DNA from: an uncultured Microbulbifer sp.
GTDB lineage: Bacteria; Pseudomonadota; Gammaproteobacteria; Pseudomonadales; Cellvibrionaceae
Direction of reading: 5' to 3'
NCBI RefSeq assembly: GCF_947498635.1
Contig: NZ_CANMKV010000014.1
Span: forward strand, 1 to 64,000
Length of the DNA stretch: 64,000 nucleotides
Below the pieces are notes generated by a model. It ran no database searches. It saw only the letters and a program-made list of their open reading frames with translations, and was not told the DNA's origin. Position numbers and translations under genes: made by a program. This document shows positions 26,758 to 36,920 of this stretch, one piece after another. Positions within the stretch are counted from its first letter, which is position 1; each line of letters starts with the position of its first letter.

Positions 26758-26770
26758 AAAAAGCTATCGA

Positions 26771-27286
26771 TTACTTATCAGCGTTCATACGCTTTACAAC
26801 AGCCTCGGTCAGGTTGACCGAAGGATTGGCAAAGTAAGCAGAGGAGGCATCCAATACCAAGTCCAGATTCTGCTCCTTAATAATAGCTTCCAACGCCGTT
26901 TTGGCCTTAGGTCCCAAAGAACCCTGAATTTCCTGACCCACTTGCGCTTCCATCGCGCGCAGTTTCTTGACTGTGGTTTCGAAATCGGAACGCTTGAAGT
27001 TCATCTTGCGCTGATATTCAGTCTTTTGTTCATCGGACCAGGTTACGCTATTTTTCTGCGCGTCTTCGGCCATTTTTTGTAACTCGGAGCGAATAGATTC
27101 GGCACTGCTTTGCAACTTGGAATATTCGGAACTGGTCTTCAATGAATTGACCTTGGTTTTGGCCACATCGGTGCTCATAATCGCGGCCTGCAGGTTAAAT
27201 ACTGCAACCTTGGTCTGCGCCAGAGTGGCGCCAGATAGAGTTATGCCAGCCAGCAGAACGGCGATAATTTTTACATTCTTAAGCAC
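26771..27286 (-). CDS. skp: periplasmic chaperone Skp (OmpH family)
   Basis: Trimeric periplasmic chaperone that holds unfolded outer-membrane proteins before delivery to the Bam complex. 171 residues with a signal peptide ending ..LSGATLAQ (about residue 24). The mature protein starts TKVAVFNLQAAIMS, typical of the OmpH family, and contains a long helical, basic region with coiled-coil character (about 50-120) that forms the tentacles. GTG start with GGAGAG upstream. It lies 70 bases downstream of bamA and 13 upstream of lpxD. Confidence 0.94.
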   Translation of the reverse strand: MLKNVKIIAVLLAGITLSGATLAQTKVAVFNLQAAIMSTDVAKTKVNSLKTSSEYSKLQSSAESIRSELQKMAEDAQKNSVTWSDEQKTEYQRKMNFKRSDFETTVKKLRAMEAQVGQEIQGSLGPKAKTALEAIIKEQNLDLVLDASSAYFANPSVNLTEAVVKRMNADK

Positions 27287-27356
27287 TTTGGTCTCTCCAA
27301 TTGATTTTATTTTTTATGCGCAGCAGATGCGCTCAATCTATTTACGTCCGATCAAC

Positions 27357-29939
27357 TTAGAAGCTATTGCCCAAAGTAAACTGGAACACTTCGGTTTCAT
27401 CGTCATCGTTCTTTTTTAAGGCCTTAGCCAGGCTGAAGGTCAGTGGGCCAAAACCGGTAACCCAAGTCAAGCCAATACCCGCGGAAACATTCATATTACC
27501 GAAATCCACGTTGTAACAATTGATCTGGGTTTCATCACAACTGGTATCGAAAACATTACCCGCATCGATAAAAAAGGCCGACTGCAGGGAGCGCTGATCC
27601 TTAATAAAAGGCAGCGGGAAGATAACTTCCGCGCTACCTTCAACTAGGATATTGCCACCGAAGGGGTCGGGAGAACTACTGGGATCTGTCGTTACTAAAT
27701 TACCATTATCATCCACTAGATAACACGCTTCAGTAACACTGCCATTTGCAGTTGCACATGGAGGGAACCCAGAGACTATGACATCATCAACTTCATATCC
27801 ATAGGTCTGATAAGACGCAGCTGGAGTAGAACGTGGCCCTAAGGTATTTCGCTTGAAGCCGCGTACAGAACCAAAACCACCCGCATAAAAATTCTCAAAG
27901 AATGGCAGCTGATTGAGATCACCATAGCCGTCACCGTATCCCAATCTTGTCCGCAGGCGCAGGGTCAAACTTTTAGTCAACGGACGGAAGTACTGGCCAG
28001 TGTAAATAAACTTGTAGTACTCAAGGTCACTACCCGGTACGGTAAATTCCGCAGAGAAATTCTGGGATGCCCCTCGGGTTGCCAATATGCCTCGATTCAA
28101 CGTTGAACGTGCATAAGACGCAGTCAGGCTTAAGTTGTTGAAGGCGTCTCCATATTGATCAATAAAGCCATCCGCACTAAACAAACCATCAGTTAACGGC
28201 ATAGCGAGGCTTAAAGTTTGATCGTCCTTCAACGCTGCAACAATTTCATCAGCTTGAGCCTCAGTAATAGTGCCCGTTAAGCCCACTGGCTCAGGGGTAG
28301 ATTTGATTTCCTGCACAGAACCACTCGAAGCCGAAAGCTCCAAATGACTAAAATTAATATTCAAACCAACACGGGAGATTTCTGACATCGGATAGCCGAA
28401 GCTGACACCACCGCCATAGCTTGTAGTGTTGTAATCCGACAGGTTGACTTCAGAGTAATCGTTTTCCCTGTAGAAAACGTTGAAACCGCGGCTCACGCCA
28501 TCCGGAGTGAAGTAAGGATCGAGATAAGAGAAATTCAAAGCTGTCTGGTAAGTAGAAACATTAACGCCAATACCTACCGACTTGCCGGTGCCGAGCCAGT
28601 TGTTCTCCTGGATATTACCACCTAGCACTAGGCCGCTGCTCTGGGCCCAACCGATGGTTCCGCCGATAGAACCCGAGGGCTGCTCTTCAACATTGTACTC
28701 CACATCGATCTGGTCCGAAGTACCCGGCACCTCGGAGGTTTCAACTTCGACGCCTTTAAAGTAGCCAAGGCGCTCCAGGCGCACCTTGGATTGCTCGATA
28801 CGCGCGGAGGAAGCGGAGGCCGATTCCATTTGACGCATCTCGCGGCGCAGGACCTCATCGGAGGTACGAGTGTTTCCGCGGAAATTGATTCGGCGCACAT
28901 AGGCGCGCTTACCCGGATTGATAAAGAAGGTAATTTTTACCGTTTTCTCTTCTTTATTAGCCTCTGGGATACCGTTCACCTCGGCAAAGGTATAACCCTC
29001 GTTACCCAGGCGTTTGGTAATATAATCGGAAGTTGTGGTCATTCGGATTTGGGAGAAGGTCTGCCCTTCGCGCACCAGTAATAACCGTTTAATTTCCTCT
29101 TCCGATACGACGGGGTCACCGGCGAGATCTACCTCGTTAACGGTGTAAACATCCCCCTCCCTAACATTGACAGTGATAAAAACACTCTGTTTATCGGGGC
29201 TTAGGGAAACCTGGGTGGACTCGATCTGGAAATCCAGGTAACCGCGGTCGAGATAGTAGGACTCCAAACGCTCCAGATCGCCGGTGAGCTTTTCACGGGA
29301 ATACTTGTCGTCGCTGCGCAGCCAGGACAACCAGCCAGTCGTCTGCAATTCGAAGATTTCCGCCAGTTCCTCATCGGAAAATGCCCGGTTACCAACAACA
29401 TTGATGTGCTTAATAGCGGCGACTGAGCCCTCATCCACGATAACCCGCAGCTCGACCTGGTTGCGCGGCAGCTCTTTCACTTCCGTCTTAACGCTGGCGC
29501 CATATCGCCCCTGGGCCACATACTGGCGCTCAAGCTCCTGGGCCAGACCTTCGAGGGTCGCACGCTTGAAAATCTGCCCCTCAGACAGACCGTTATCCTG
29601 CATACCCTTCATCAGGTCTTCAGTGGCAATGGCTTTGTTGCCAGTAATTTCGATCTTGGAAATGGCGGGACGCTCTCGCACCGTGACCACTAGCACGCCA
29701 TTTTCGCGACCAATCTGAATATCCTCAAAATATCCAGTTCGGAACAGGGCCCGGGTGGCACTCTGAATTTCCACAGATTCAATTTCATCGCCTACGCGCA
29801 CGGGAAGCGCAGAGAAAACTGTGCCGGCAGAGACGCGTTGCAATCCTTCCACGCGAATATCATTGACCACGAACGACTGGGCTATTGCACTTAAAGGCAG
29901 CATCAGGCCGAGGGAGGCCGCTTTTAGGAAATCTTTCAT
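27357..29939 (-). CDS. bamA: outer-membrane protein assembly factor BamA
   Basis: Central pore of the Bam complex, which inserts beta-barrel proteins into the outer membrane. 860 residues, about 50 longer than E. coli (810). A signal peptide (1-20) precedes five POTRA domains (about 22-425) and a 16-strand Omp85 barrel. The conserved loop-6 motif VRGF is present in FGSVRGFKRNTLG, and the protein ends with the aromatic FTLGNSF. The additional length lies in surface loops: one with TITEAQADEIVAALKDD and one after VRGF with a cysteine pair. A third loop has another pair (DTSCDETQINCYN). Confidence 0.97.
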   Translation of the reverse strand: MKDFLKAASLGLMLPLSAIAQSFVVNDIRVEGLQRVSAGTVFSALPVRVGDEIESVEIQSATRALFRTGYFEDIQIGRENGVLVVTVRERPAISKIEITGNKAIATEDLMKGMQDNGLSEGQIFKRATLEGLAQELERQYVAQGRYGASVKTEVKELPRNQVELRVIVDEGSVAAIKHINVVGNRAFSDEELAEIFELQTTGWLSWLRSDDKYSREKLTGDLERLESYYLDRGYLDFQIESTQVSLSPDKQSVFITVNVREGDVYTVNEVDLAGDPVVSEEEIKRLLLVREGQTFSQIRMTTTSDYITKRLGNEGYTFAEVNGIPEANKEEKTVKITFFINPGKRAYVRRINFRGNTRTSDEVLRREMRQMESASASSARIEQSKVRLERLGYFKGVEVETSEVPGTSDQIDVEYNVEEQPSGSIGGTIGWAQSSGLVLGGNIQENNWLGTGKSVGIGVNVSTYQTALNFSYLDPYFTPDGVSRGFNVFYRENDYSEVNLSDYNTTSYGGGVSFGYPMSEISRVGLNINFSHLELSASSGSVQEIKSTPEPVGLTGTITEAQADEIVAALKDDQTLSLAMPLTDGLFSADGFIDQYGDAFNNLSLTASYARSTLNRGILATRGASQNFSAEFTVPGSDLEYYKFIYTGQYFRPLTKSLTLRLRTRLGYGDGYGDLNQLPFFENFYAGGFGSVRGFKRNTLGPRSTPAASYQTYGYEVDDVIVSGFPPCATANGSVTEACYLVDDNGNLVTTDPSSSPDPFGGNILVEGSAEVIFPLPFIKDQRSLQSAFFIDAGNVFDTSCDETQINCYNVDFGNMNVSAGIGLTWVTGFGPLTFSLAKALKKNDDDETEVFQFTLGNSF

Positions 29940-30054
29940 CTACTAATTCCGAGTCTTTTTATTCGCAACCCGGGATTCCAAGCACCCTGTGAGCGCCCAG
30001 ATCCCCAGCACAATTTTCCGTTCACATTCCATGGAACAGGAGCATTTCATCAAA

Positions 30055-31410
30055 TTACAAACGCAAAATATCGTTATACAGGGCCAGCCCCATAATGCAG
30101 AGCACCAGGGCCATCCCCACCTGCAGACCAATCACCTGCACCCGCTCCGACACAGGGGATCCCTTGATCGCCTCAATACCGTAGTAGAGAAGGTGACCAC
30201 CATCGAGTACCGGAATGGGCAACAGGTTGAGTACACCGAGACTGATACTGAGCAGCGCCAATAGCGAAAGAAAGGACTGCCATCCCCTCTCTGCAGAAGT
30301 ACCCGCCACTTTAGCAATGGTGATTGGGCCACTCAAGTTTTTGGTTGAAAGTTGACCAAATATCAACTTTTTTAAGCTATTTAGTGTAAACAGCGTCTTA
30401 TCCCAGGTTTCCTGCACCCCCTGTGAAAAGGCACCCGCCACTCCGTAGTGAAAAACTCTTACACGCTCTTCAGGCCAGGACTCAGTCACTGGCTGTACTC
30501 CAATCCGGCCGACACGCTCACCGCTATCGAGCGTCACTTCCGCCGGGGTCACCGGCAGAGCCAAACGCTGCCCCTCTCGCTCAATAGCCACCCGCAGGGG
30601 CTCTCCTGCGCGCGCGCGTACATACCTGCTCCACTCTTCCCAACCGGAGAAGCTGCGACCATCAGTCCCCACAATCTTATCGCCCGCTCGCAGCCCTGCG
30701 GCGCTGGCAGCACTGCCCTCCTGAACATGGTGTAGCGTCATACTGATCGGCGGGGTCCAGAGACCAAGGCCCACTTCACCGAGGGGGTCAGGCACTTCGC
30801 GCCCGGAGAGCCAGCGATTGATATCCGCGACCATATGATATTCGAGATTCGAGTCCGGGTAGCGCACGGAGAACTCTATCGCTCCACTCTCCCCCAAACG
30901 ATTGGCCAGGCGCCAATTGAGCGCCTGCCAGGTTGGCGTGGGCTCTCCATCCACCGCGATAATTTCCTGCCCGCTCTCCAGCCCCGCCGCTTCGGCGATA
31001 CTATCCGGCTTGACGCTATCCACTATGGGTACGGGCCCCGCCGTACCGCCCATGAAAACCACCCAAAACAGAACAATTGCCAGGAGAAAGTTGGCCGCAG
31101 GCCCCGCTGCAGCAATCGCCATGCGCGCCCACACGCTCTTGCGATTAAAGGCCTGATCCAGCTCATGAGCGGCGACAGGACCCTCCCGCTCATCCAACAT
31201 TTTTACGTAGCCGCCGAGGGGGATTGCGGAGATCGCAAATTCGGTACCGTGGCGGTCATAGCGGGAAAATAGGCGGCGGCCAAAGCCCACAGAAAAGCGC
31301 AGCACCCTGACTCCACAGAGCCGCGCTACGAGGAAGTGTCCAAACTCGTGGAAGGATACCAGTATGCCGAGAGCCACCAGGGCCCAGATTACCGTCTGAA
31401 TCAGATCCAT
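30055..31410 (-). CDS. rseP: site-2 intramembrane protease RseP
   Basis: Zinc metalloprotease in the inner membrane that cuts RseA after DegS and so releases sigma-E; it also clears signal peptides. 451 residues (E. coli 450). The zinc motif HEFGH is at residues 21-25 in the first helix; two tandem periplasmic PDZ domains cover about 115-300; the third zinc ligand is in PVLDGGHLLYYG (about 395). It lies between dxr and bamA, the conserved order, and links the stress response to the Bam machinery encoded next to it. Confidence 0.97.
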   Translation of the reverse strand: MDLIQTVIWALVALGILVSFHEFGHFLVARLCGVRVLRFSVGFGRRLFSRYDRHGTEFAISAIPLGGYVKMLDEREGPVAAHELDQAFNRKSVWARMAIAAAGPAANFLLAIVLFWVVFMGGTAGPVPIVDSVKPDSIAEAAGLESGQEIIAVDGEPTPTWQALNWRLANRLGESGAIEFSVRYPDSNLEYHMVADINRWLSGREVPDPLGEVGLGLWTPPISMTLHHVQEGSAASAAGLRAGDKIVGTDGRSFSGWEEWSRYVRARAGEPLRVAIEREGQRLALPVTPAEVTLDSGERVGRIGVQPVTESWPEERVRVFHYGVAGAFSQGVQETWDKTLFTLNSLKKLIFGQLSTKNLSGPITIAKVAGTSAERGWQSFLSLLALLSISLGVLNLLPIPVLDGGHLLYYGIEAIKGSPVSERVQVIGLQVGMALVLCIMGLALYNDILRL

Positions 31411-31468
31411 ACTCAGTTACAGTCTCTTTTCATGCGCAAACCCCGGCATTATATGCCCAGCAGCGTGA

Positions 31469-32653
31469 TTAAAGGGCTCCAACAACCTGCTGGGCCAACT
31501 CCCGCGCATTGAGATCAATGGCTTCGACTACATCCAGCCCTGTCAGTTCAACAGGGGGTGCGCTATTCATTACTTTTTCTATAGCCGCTGCAATACTAGT
31601 AAATGCCAGCCGGCCCTGTAAAAACGCCTCGACGGCCACTTCATTGGCCGCATTCAGCACCGTCGGCGCCCCGCCTCCCGCATCCATAGCCTCACGTGCC
31701 AAACGCAGGCAGGGAAAGCGCCGATAATTCGGCGCCTCAAAGTCTAAGCGACCCTGACCTATCAGGTCGAGAGCGGAAACCCCTGCGTCAATCCGCGCTG
31801 GAAACGCCAGTGCATGGGCGATAGGTGTGCGCATATCGGGATTGCCCATTTGCGCCAGTAGTGAGCCATCCCGATACTGCACCATCGAATGCACGATACT
31901 CTGAGGGTGAACGACCACCTCTATTTGCTCGGGGTGCGCATTGAACAGGTAACAGGCCTCAATAAACTCCAGCCCTTTGTTCATCATGGTGGCAGAGTCG
32001 ACGGAAATCTTCCGTCCCATCGACCAGTTCGGATGTGCACAGGCCTCCTCCGGTGTTACTCGGTGCAGATCTTTCGCCTCGCGTGTGCGAAATGGCCCTC
32101 CGGAACCGGTCAGCAATATCTTATCGACGCCCGCCTCTTCCAGGCTCTCGCACGGGTATGGCAGGCACTGGAAAATTGCATTGTGCTCACTGTCGACCGG
32201 CAGCAACTGGGATCCGCCAGCCCGCAGCGCTCGTAGAAACACCGGGCCAGCCATCACCAGCGCCTCTTTGTTGGCGAGTAACACCTTTTTGCCTGCCTCG
32301 ACTGCCGCGAGGGTTGGCCGCAAACCCGCAGCGCCGACAATCGCCGCCATCACGGTATCCACCTCATCGGCAGAGGCCACATGCGAAAGCCCATCCGCTC
32401 CCCACAATACTTCCGTAGAGACCTCTCCGCCCAGCAGGCTACGCAACTCCTCCGCACGATCCTCTCTGGTCACCACCGCATAGCGCGGATTCAATTTCCT
32501 GCACTGCTGGGCCAGTTCAGCCACTCGATCGCGAGCAGTAAGGGCGTAAATGGAGTAGCGCAGAGGGTGGCGCGCGAGTACATCCAGAGTACTCACACCA
32601 ATAGAACCTGTGGAGCCAAGAACAGTGACAACTTGTGGAGATTGGCTTTGCAT
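31469..32653 (-). CDS. dxr: 1-deoxy-D-xylulose 5-phosphate reductoisomerase
   Basis: Second step of the methylerythritol-phosphate isoprenoid pathway: rearranges and reduces DXP to MEP with NADPH. 394 residues (E. coli 398). The NADPH-binding motif [13 protein letters not shown] is at about residues 13-25, [11 protein letters not shown] follows at about 126, and metal and substrate ligands occur in [15 protein letters not shown]. It lies between cdsA and rseP. Confidence 0.97.
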   Translation of the reverse strand: MQSQSPQVVTVLGSTGSIGVSTLDVLARHPLRYSIYALTARDRVAELAQQCRKLNPRYAVVTREDRAEELRSLLGGEVSTEVLWGADGLSHVASADEVDTVMAAIVGAAGLRPTLAAVEAGKKVLLANKEALVMAGPVFLRALRAGGSQLLPVDSEHNAIFQCLPYPCESLEEAGVDKILLTGSGGPFRTREAKDLHRVTPEEACAHPNWSMGRKISVDSATMMNKGLEFIEACYLFNAHPEQIEVVVHPQSIVHSMVQYRDGSLLAQMGNPDMRTPIAHALAFPARIDAGVSALDLIGQGRLDFEAPNYRRFPCLRLAREAMDAGGGAPTVLNAANEVAVEAFLQGRLAFTSIAAAIEKVMNSAPPVELTGLDVVEAIDLNARELAQQVVGAL

Positions 32654-32761
32654 AAGCGTTCGAAATACCTACGAAACCTCTTGCACCCCAGACCGGAGTA
32701 CCGACAGAAAGCGCCGATACCCCTCGGGGTACTAGATACAATATATAGGGCGGCCTAGCCG

Positions 32762-33607
32762 TTAAAGATACTTGGGCAGCTCGCTAGCCAGTGCTGCCAT
32801 AGTGAAAACGGGCAGTGCCGCAGTCAGGCTATCCAGGCGATCCATGACGCCGCCGTGCCCCGGCAGTATATGGCTACTGTCCTTAATGCCCCGGTGCCGC
32901 TTGAACATACTTTCCAGCAGATCCCCAATCACTGAAGCGAGCGCAGTCACCAGAACACCAAACGAAAACAGCAGGGTGTTTTTGAGCGGGAGTTCAAACA
33001 GATAAGAGGTGATAAGGGCGAGAATCAGGCAGGCGCCGAGACCGCCAAAAAAGCCCTCCCAGGATTTTCCCGGGCTCACTTCGCGAGCCAACTTTCGCTT
33101 TCCAAACTTACGCCCAACGAAGTAAGCGCCCACATCTGCTGCGACAACAATAGCAACGACATAGAGTACCAGCCAAGCCCCGTGATCGAGCCCCCTCAAA
33201 ATAACCAGCGACAGCCAGCTAGGTACCAACACCACCAACCCAACCAGGCCGCGCACCCAGCGATTCCCCCAGAGCACGGCACTCGCGGGGTAGCTCTGCA
33301 CCCAAAGGAAAGCGAGCGCCCACCAACCACAGGCTATCGCCAATATCTGGCGTGCCCGGTCGATATCCGGCGAACTAAAGTCCATCGCAAACACGTATTC
33401 AGCAGTGGCTACTAACGTCGTACCCAACGCCGCGAGAAACACAAAGCGCAGTGCGCGATTGAGATTGGAGAGATTGGCCCACTCCCAACCGCCGAGCAGT
33501 ATCACCGCGACAAAAACCAGCGTGTACCATTGCATTGGCAGCAGGAACAAAACTCCAGCGAAAAGTACCAGCAATACCAGCGCAGTAATTATTCTTTGTT
33601 TCAGCAC
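32762..33607 (-). CDS. cdsA: phosphatidate cytidylyltransferase
   Basis: Makes CDP-diacylglycerol from phosphatidate and CTP, the precursor of all major phospholipids. 281 residues with eight or nine hydrophobic helices in the inner membrane. The family signature is in the C-terminal part: FKRHRGIKDSSHILPGHGG (about 236-254), followed by MDRLDSL. GTG start. It lies between uppS and dxr, 126 bases downstream of uppS. Confidence 0.96.
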   Translation of the reverse strand: MLKQRIITALVLLVLFAGVLFLLPMQWYTLVFVAVILLGGWEWANLSNLNRALRFVFLAALGTTLVATAEYVFAMDFSSPDIDRARQILAIACGWWALAFLWVQSYPASAVLWGNRWVRGLVGLVVLVPSWLSLVILRGLDHGAWLVLYVVAIVVAADVGAYFVGRKFGKRKLAREVSPGKSWEGFFGGLGACLILALITSYLFELPLKNTLLFSFGVLVTALASVIGDLLESMFKRHRGIKDSSHILPGHGGVMDRLDSLTAALPVFTMAALASELPKYL

Positions 33608-33733
33608 CGAAAACCCCTTTCATCTGGACCCGTACTCCGCCTGCTTTTACTTAGCGGCCTCGAGTACCCCGGTGTAATATTCCTAAAATTATTCGCGGAC
33701 AAAAAAATAGCCGCGCATCTGGCCCGATTTCAA

Positions 33734-34489
33734 TCAAGCCTGCACAGCCGTGCCGTCATCCTCAGCCCGCCCGCCAAAACGCCGGTCGCGCTGCTGAAAT
33801 ACTTCTATCGCCTCATCAAGGGCGGCCTCATCAAAGTCTGGCCATAGCGTATCGGTAAAAAACAACTCGCTATAAGCCACCTGCCAGAGGATAAAGTTAC
33901 TGATACGCTGCTCGCCGCTGGATCTTATCAGTAGATCCACTGGTGGCAAATCGGCGAGCTGAATATGGCTGTCGACTGCGTCTTCATCGATAGCGTCGAG
34001 GGAGCGCTCACCGCGGGTCACTTCCTCAGCAAGCCGCCTCGCGGCCTGAGTGATATCCCAGCGGCCACCATAGTCGGCTGCAATGACCAGATCACCCTGA
34101 TCACAATCGTGGGTAATCTCTTCCGCTTCCTCGATAGCGCGCTGCAGACGCGACGAAAAACGGTCTCTGCGGCCAATTACCCGCAATCGCACACCCTCAT
34201 CGCGCATACGTCGGGCTTCCTTACGCAGATAGGAGTGGAACAAACTCATCAAGAGTTCCACCTCCTTGGGAGGCCGCTGCCAGTTTTCACTGGAAAAAGC
34301 GAACAATGTTAGCGCCTCAACACCTCGGCTCCTGCACGCAGTCAAGAGATCCCGTATACGTTCAACCCCAGCCTTATGCCCCGCCGAGGGGGAAAGCCCA
34401 CGGCGGGCGGCCCAGCGCCCGTTGCCATCCATAATAATGGCAATATGCCGGGGGCCGGGACAATTCAGCTCGGTACCTCTGCTACCCAT
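33734..34489 (-). CDS. uppS: undecaprenyl diphosphate synthase
   Basis: Cis-prenyltransferase that makes the C55 lipid carrier for peptidoglycan and surface polysaccharides. 251 residues (E. coli 253). The catalytic aspartate and P-loop are in IIMDGNGRWAARRG (about residues 18-31); DLLIRSSGEQRISNFILWQ and ELFFTDTLWPDF are conserved substrate and dimer regions. Its ATG shares one base with the frr stop (TAATG), so translation is coupled to frr. Confidence 0.97.
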   Translation of the reverse strand: MGSRGTELNCPGPRHIAIIMDGNGRWAARRGLSPSAGHKAGVERIRDLLTACRSRGVEALTLFAFSSENWQRPPKEVELLMSLFHSYLRKEARRMRDEGVRLRVIGRRDRFSSRLQRAIEEAEEITHDCDQGDLVIAADYGGRWDITQAARRLAEEVTRGERSLDAIDEDAVDSHIQLADLPPVDLLIRSSGEQRISNFILWQVAYSELFFTDTLWPDFDEAALDEAIEVFQQRDRRFGGRAEDDGTAVQA

Positions 34490-35046
34490 TAAATTTCCAT
34501 CAGATCTTTTTCTTTGGCTGCGAGTGCTTTATCTACATCCGCAACGAACTGATCGGTGATTTTCTGGATATCGTCACCTGCGCGGCGCTCGTCGTCCTCG
34601 GAAATTTCCTTATCCTTGAGCAGAGATTTCACCTCGGCCAGTGCATCGCGGCGGATATTGCGAATGGAAACACGCGCAGTTTCCGCTTCCCCTCGAGCCT
34701 GGCGAATAAAATTCTTGCGGGTTTCCTCCGTCAGAGCCGGCATCGGAATACGGATAACCGCGCCCGCAGTACTGGGATTCAGGCCCAGATCAGATTTCAT
34801 GATTGCCTTTTCGATATCCGGAACCAGGTTTTTTTCCCAGGGGGTTACCGATAGTGTTCGCGCATCCTCAACATTGACATTGGCCACCTGCGATAAAGGA
34901 GCATCGGAGCCGTAATAGGAAACCTGGATACCGTCGAGAATACTCGGGTGCGCACGGCCGGTACGGATTTTATTGAAATTTCCTGCCAGTGCGTCGAGCG
35001 CTTTACTCATACGAGTCTTAGCGTCTTTTTTGATACCTTCAATCAC
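34489..35046 (-). CDS. frr: ribosome recycling factor
   Basis: Splits the post-termination ribosome with EF-G. 185 residues (E. coli 185), a tRNA-shaped two-domain protein. Recognisable segments are [15 protein letters not shown] (about 32-46) and [26 protein letters not shown] near the C-terminus. It starts with GTG at 35046, overlapping the pyrH stop by 4 bases (GTGA), and its own stop overlaps the uppS start by 1 base. Confidence 0.97.
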   Translation of the reverse strand: MIEGIKKDAKTRMSKALDALAGNFNKIRTGRAHPSILDGIQVSYYGSDAPLSQVANVNVEDARTLSVTPWEKNLVPDIEKAIMKSDLGLNPSTAGAVIRIPMPALTEETRKNFIRQARGEAETARVSIRNIRRDALAEVKSLLKDKEISEDDERRAGDDIQKITDQFVADVDKALAAKEKDLMEI

Positions 35047-35780
35047 GATTTCACTTCCTCTTCGATTAGCGTGCCTTCCTCGCCGCCCACGACAATATTG
35101 AGCAGCGCACCGGCTTTATCCATACGGAACACCCGCACGGGCATATTGTGCTCACGGCAGAGACAGATGGCGGTCAGGTCCATCACCCCGAGCTTTTTAT
35201 CGAGCACTTCATCATAAGTCAGCTGGTCATAGCGGGTGGCGGTGGGATCCAGCACCGGATCTGCCGAGTAAACACCATCCACTTTGGTGGCTTTTAGCAC
35301 CAACTCCGCCTCGATTTCAATCCCGCGCAAACAGGCCGCCGAGTCGGTAGTAAAAAACGGGTTGCCGGTACCCGCGGCAAAAATCAACACTTCGCCGCGT
35401 TCCAGGTAGCGGATCGCCGCGCGCCGATCATAGTGATCCACGATTCCACTCATCTGGATAGAGGACATTACCCTCGATGAAATATTGGACCTTTCCAGCG
35501 CATCGCGCATGGCCAGGGCATTCATTACGGTGGCCAGCATCCCCATGTGATCGCCGGTAACACGATCGAGTCCAGCCGCACTCAGAGCCGCGCCGCGGAA
35601 CAGATTACCACCACCCACAACCAGACCAACCTGAACACCAATGCCCACCAACTGGCCAATTTCCAAGGCCATTTTATCCAGCACTTTTGGGCTGATACCA
35701 AAACCCTGGTCACCCATCAGCTCTTCGCCGCTGAGCTTTAACAGAATTCTTTTATATTTGCGGTCTTTAATACCGGGCAT
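35043..35780 (-). CDS. pyrH: UMP kinase
   Basis: Phosphorylates UMP to UDP in pyrimidine nucleotide synthesis; hexameric, activated by GTP and inhibited by UTP in gammaproteobacteria. 245 residues (E. coli 241). The amino-acid-kinase fold shows [12 protein letters not shown] near residue 13, VGGGNLFRG (about 55-63) and [15 protein letters not shown] (about 134-148). It overlaps frr by 4 bases. A 160-base gap with a long hairpin separates it from tsf, so it may have its own promoter or be separated by processing. Confidence 0.97.
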   Translation of the reverse strand: MPGIKDRKYKRILLKLSGEELMGDQGFGISPKVLDKMALEIGQLVGIGVQVGLVVGGGNLFRGAALSAAGLDRVTGDHMGMLATVMNALAMRDALERSNISSRVMSSIQMSGIVDHYDRRAAIRYLERGEVLIFAAGTGNPFFTTDSAACLRGIEIEAELVLKATKVDGVYSADPVLDPTATRYDQLTYDEVLDKKLGVMDLTAICLCREHNMPVRVFRMDKAGALLNIVVGGEEGTLIEEEVKS

Positions 35781-35860
35781 TCGCTGGTCCTCTCAAATGT
35801 ACCTGTTTAGTGGCCAAGTATTGCCGCCGAACATTACAACACTTTCACTCATTTACACAG

Positions 35861-35906
35861 AGGGGTGCCCCGCTGCAACCAAAAAGGTCACAGCGGAAGC
35901 ACCCCT
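35861..35906. other. long hairpin between tsf and pyrH
   Basis: AGGGGTGC (35861-35868) pairs with GCACCCCT (35899-35906), CCGCTG (35870-35875) with CAGCGG (35891-35896), and ACC with GGT around an AAAAA loop. On the minus strand no U-run follows the stem, so a standard terminator is unlikely. It may be an RNase processing site or stabiliser between the rpsB-tsf and pyrH-frr segments. Confidence 0.5.
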
Positions 35907-35942
35907 CGGCGAGTGAGTGCGCTGGGCACCCACTAATACCAA

Positions 35943-36806
35943 TTAAGAAGAGGACTTAACCTGTGCAGCTACTTCTGCAGCGAAGTCCACCTCTTCTTTC
36001 TCGATACCTTCGCCCACTTCATAGCGCACGAAAGAAACCACATCGGCACCGGCGTCTTTAACCAGTTTACCAATGCTCACATCCGGATTCTTAACGAAAG
36101 GCTGCTCTACCAAGCTGTTCTCTTTCAGGAACTTCTTGATTCGGCCGCCCATCATTTTTTCAACGATTTCCGCTGGCTTGCCTTCCATATCCGGCTGCGC
36201 CTTGATGATCTCTTTCTCTTTCTCCAGGACCTCAGCAGGCATATCTTCCGGTTTGTTCACCTGAGGATTCACCGCGGTTACGTGCATAGCAACGTCTTTC
36301 GCCAGCTCCACCTCGCCACCGCTCAGGGCTACCAGAGCAGCAATGCGGTTGTTGGAGTGTACGTAAGCACCGACGACTGGGGCTTCAACCAGTTCAACAC
36401 GGCGCACACCGATGTTCTCACCGATTTTCTGTACCAGCGCTTCGCGGGCAGTCTCCAGCTCACCTTCCATCAGGGCGGCAATATCCTGCTGACGATCAGC
36501 AAAGGCTTTTTCCACTACCTTGGCAACAAAAGCTTGGAAGTTTTCATCGCGAGCAACAAAGTCGGTCTCAGAATTCACTTCAACCAATACACCGAAGCTA
36601 CCGTCTTCAGCGACTTTTGCAGCGACAACGCCGTCTGCCGCGGTGCGGCCAGCTTTCTTGGCAGCCTTGAGGCCAGAGGCCTTACGCAGGTCTTCGATCG
36701 CCTTTTCGATATCGCCATCTGCTGCTGAAAGTGCTTTCTTACACTCCATCATCGGCAGGCCGGTACGCTCGCGCAATTCTTTTACCATAGACGCGGTAAT
36801 CGCCAT
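35943..36806 (-). CDS. tsf: elongation factor Ts
   Basis: Nucleotide exchange factor for EF-Tu. 287 residues (E. coli 283). The N-terminal UBA-like domain ([26 protein letters not shown]) and the TDF segment [15 protein letters not shown] (about 79-93), which contacts the EF-Tu nucleotide site, are present. It lies 114 bases downstream of rpsB with an intrinsic terminator-like hairpin in between that probably lets part of the transcripts through. Confidence 0.98.
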   Translation of the reverse strand: MAITASMVKELRERTGLPMMECKKALSAADGDIEKAIEDLRKASGLKAAKKAGRTAADGVVAAKVAEDGSFGVLVEVNSETDFVARDENFQAFVAKVVEKAFADRQQDIAALMEGELETAREALVQKIGENIGVRRVELVEAPVVGAYVHSNNRIAALVALSGGEVELAKDVAMHVTAVNPQVNKPEDMPAEVLEKEKEIIKAQPDMEGKPAEIVEKMMGGRIKKFLKENSLVEQPFVKNPDVSIGKLVKDAGADVVSFVRYEVGEGIEKEEVDFAAEVAAQVKSSS

Positions 36807-36842
36807 GATTCTTTCCTCGGGGTTCTGTCACTTAAAAGTTAG

Positions 36843-36874
36843 AAAAAAGGGGCCGAATCTCGGGCCCCTTTTTA
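36843..36874 (-). terminator. terminator/attenuator between rpsB and tsf
   Basis: GGGGCC and GGCCCC form a GC stem (36849-36854, 36863-36868), extended by A-runs and T-runs; on the minus strand a TTTTTT run follows. This is a standard intrinsic terminator inside the rpsB-tsf operon, a placement known from E. coli, where it reduces tsf relative to rpsB. Confidence 0.8.
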
Positions 36875-36920
36875 AGTTCGCAGCGCAACGCTTAAGTGTT
36901 ACACCACTACGCCCTGCAAA

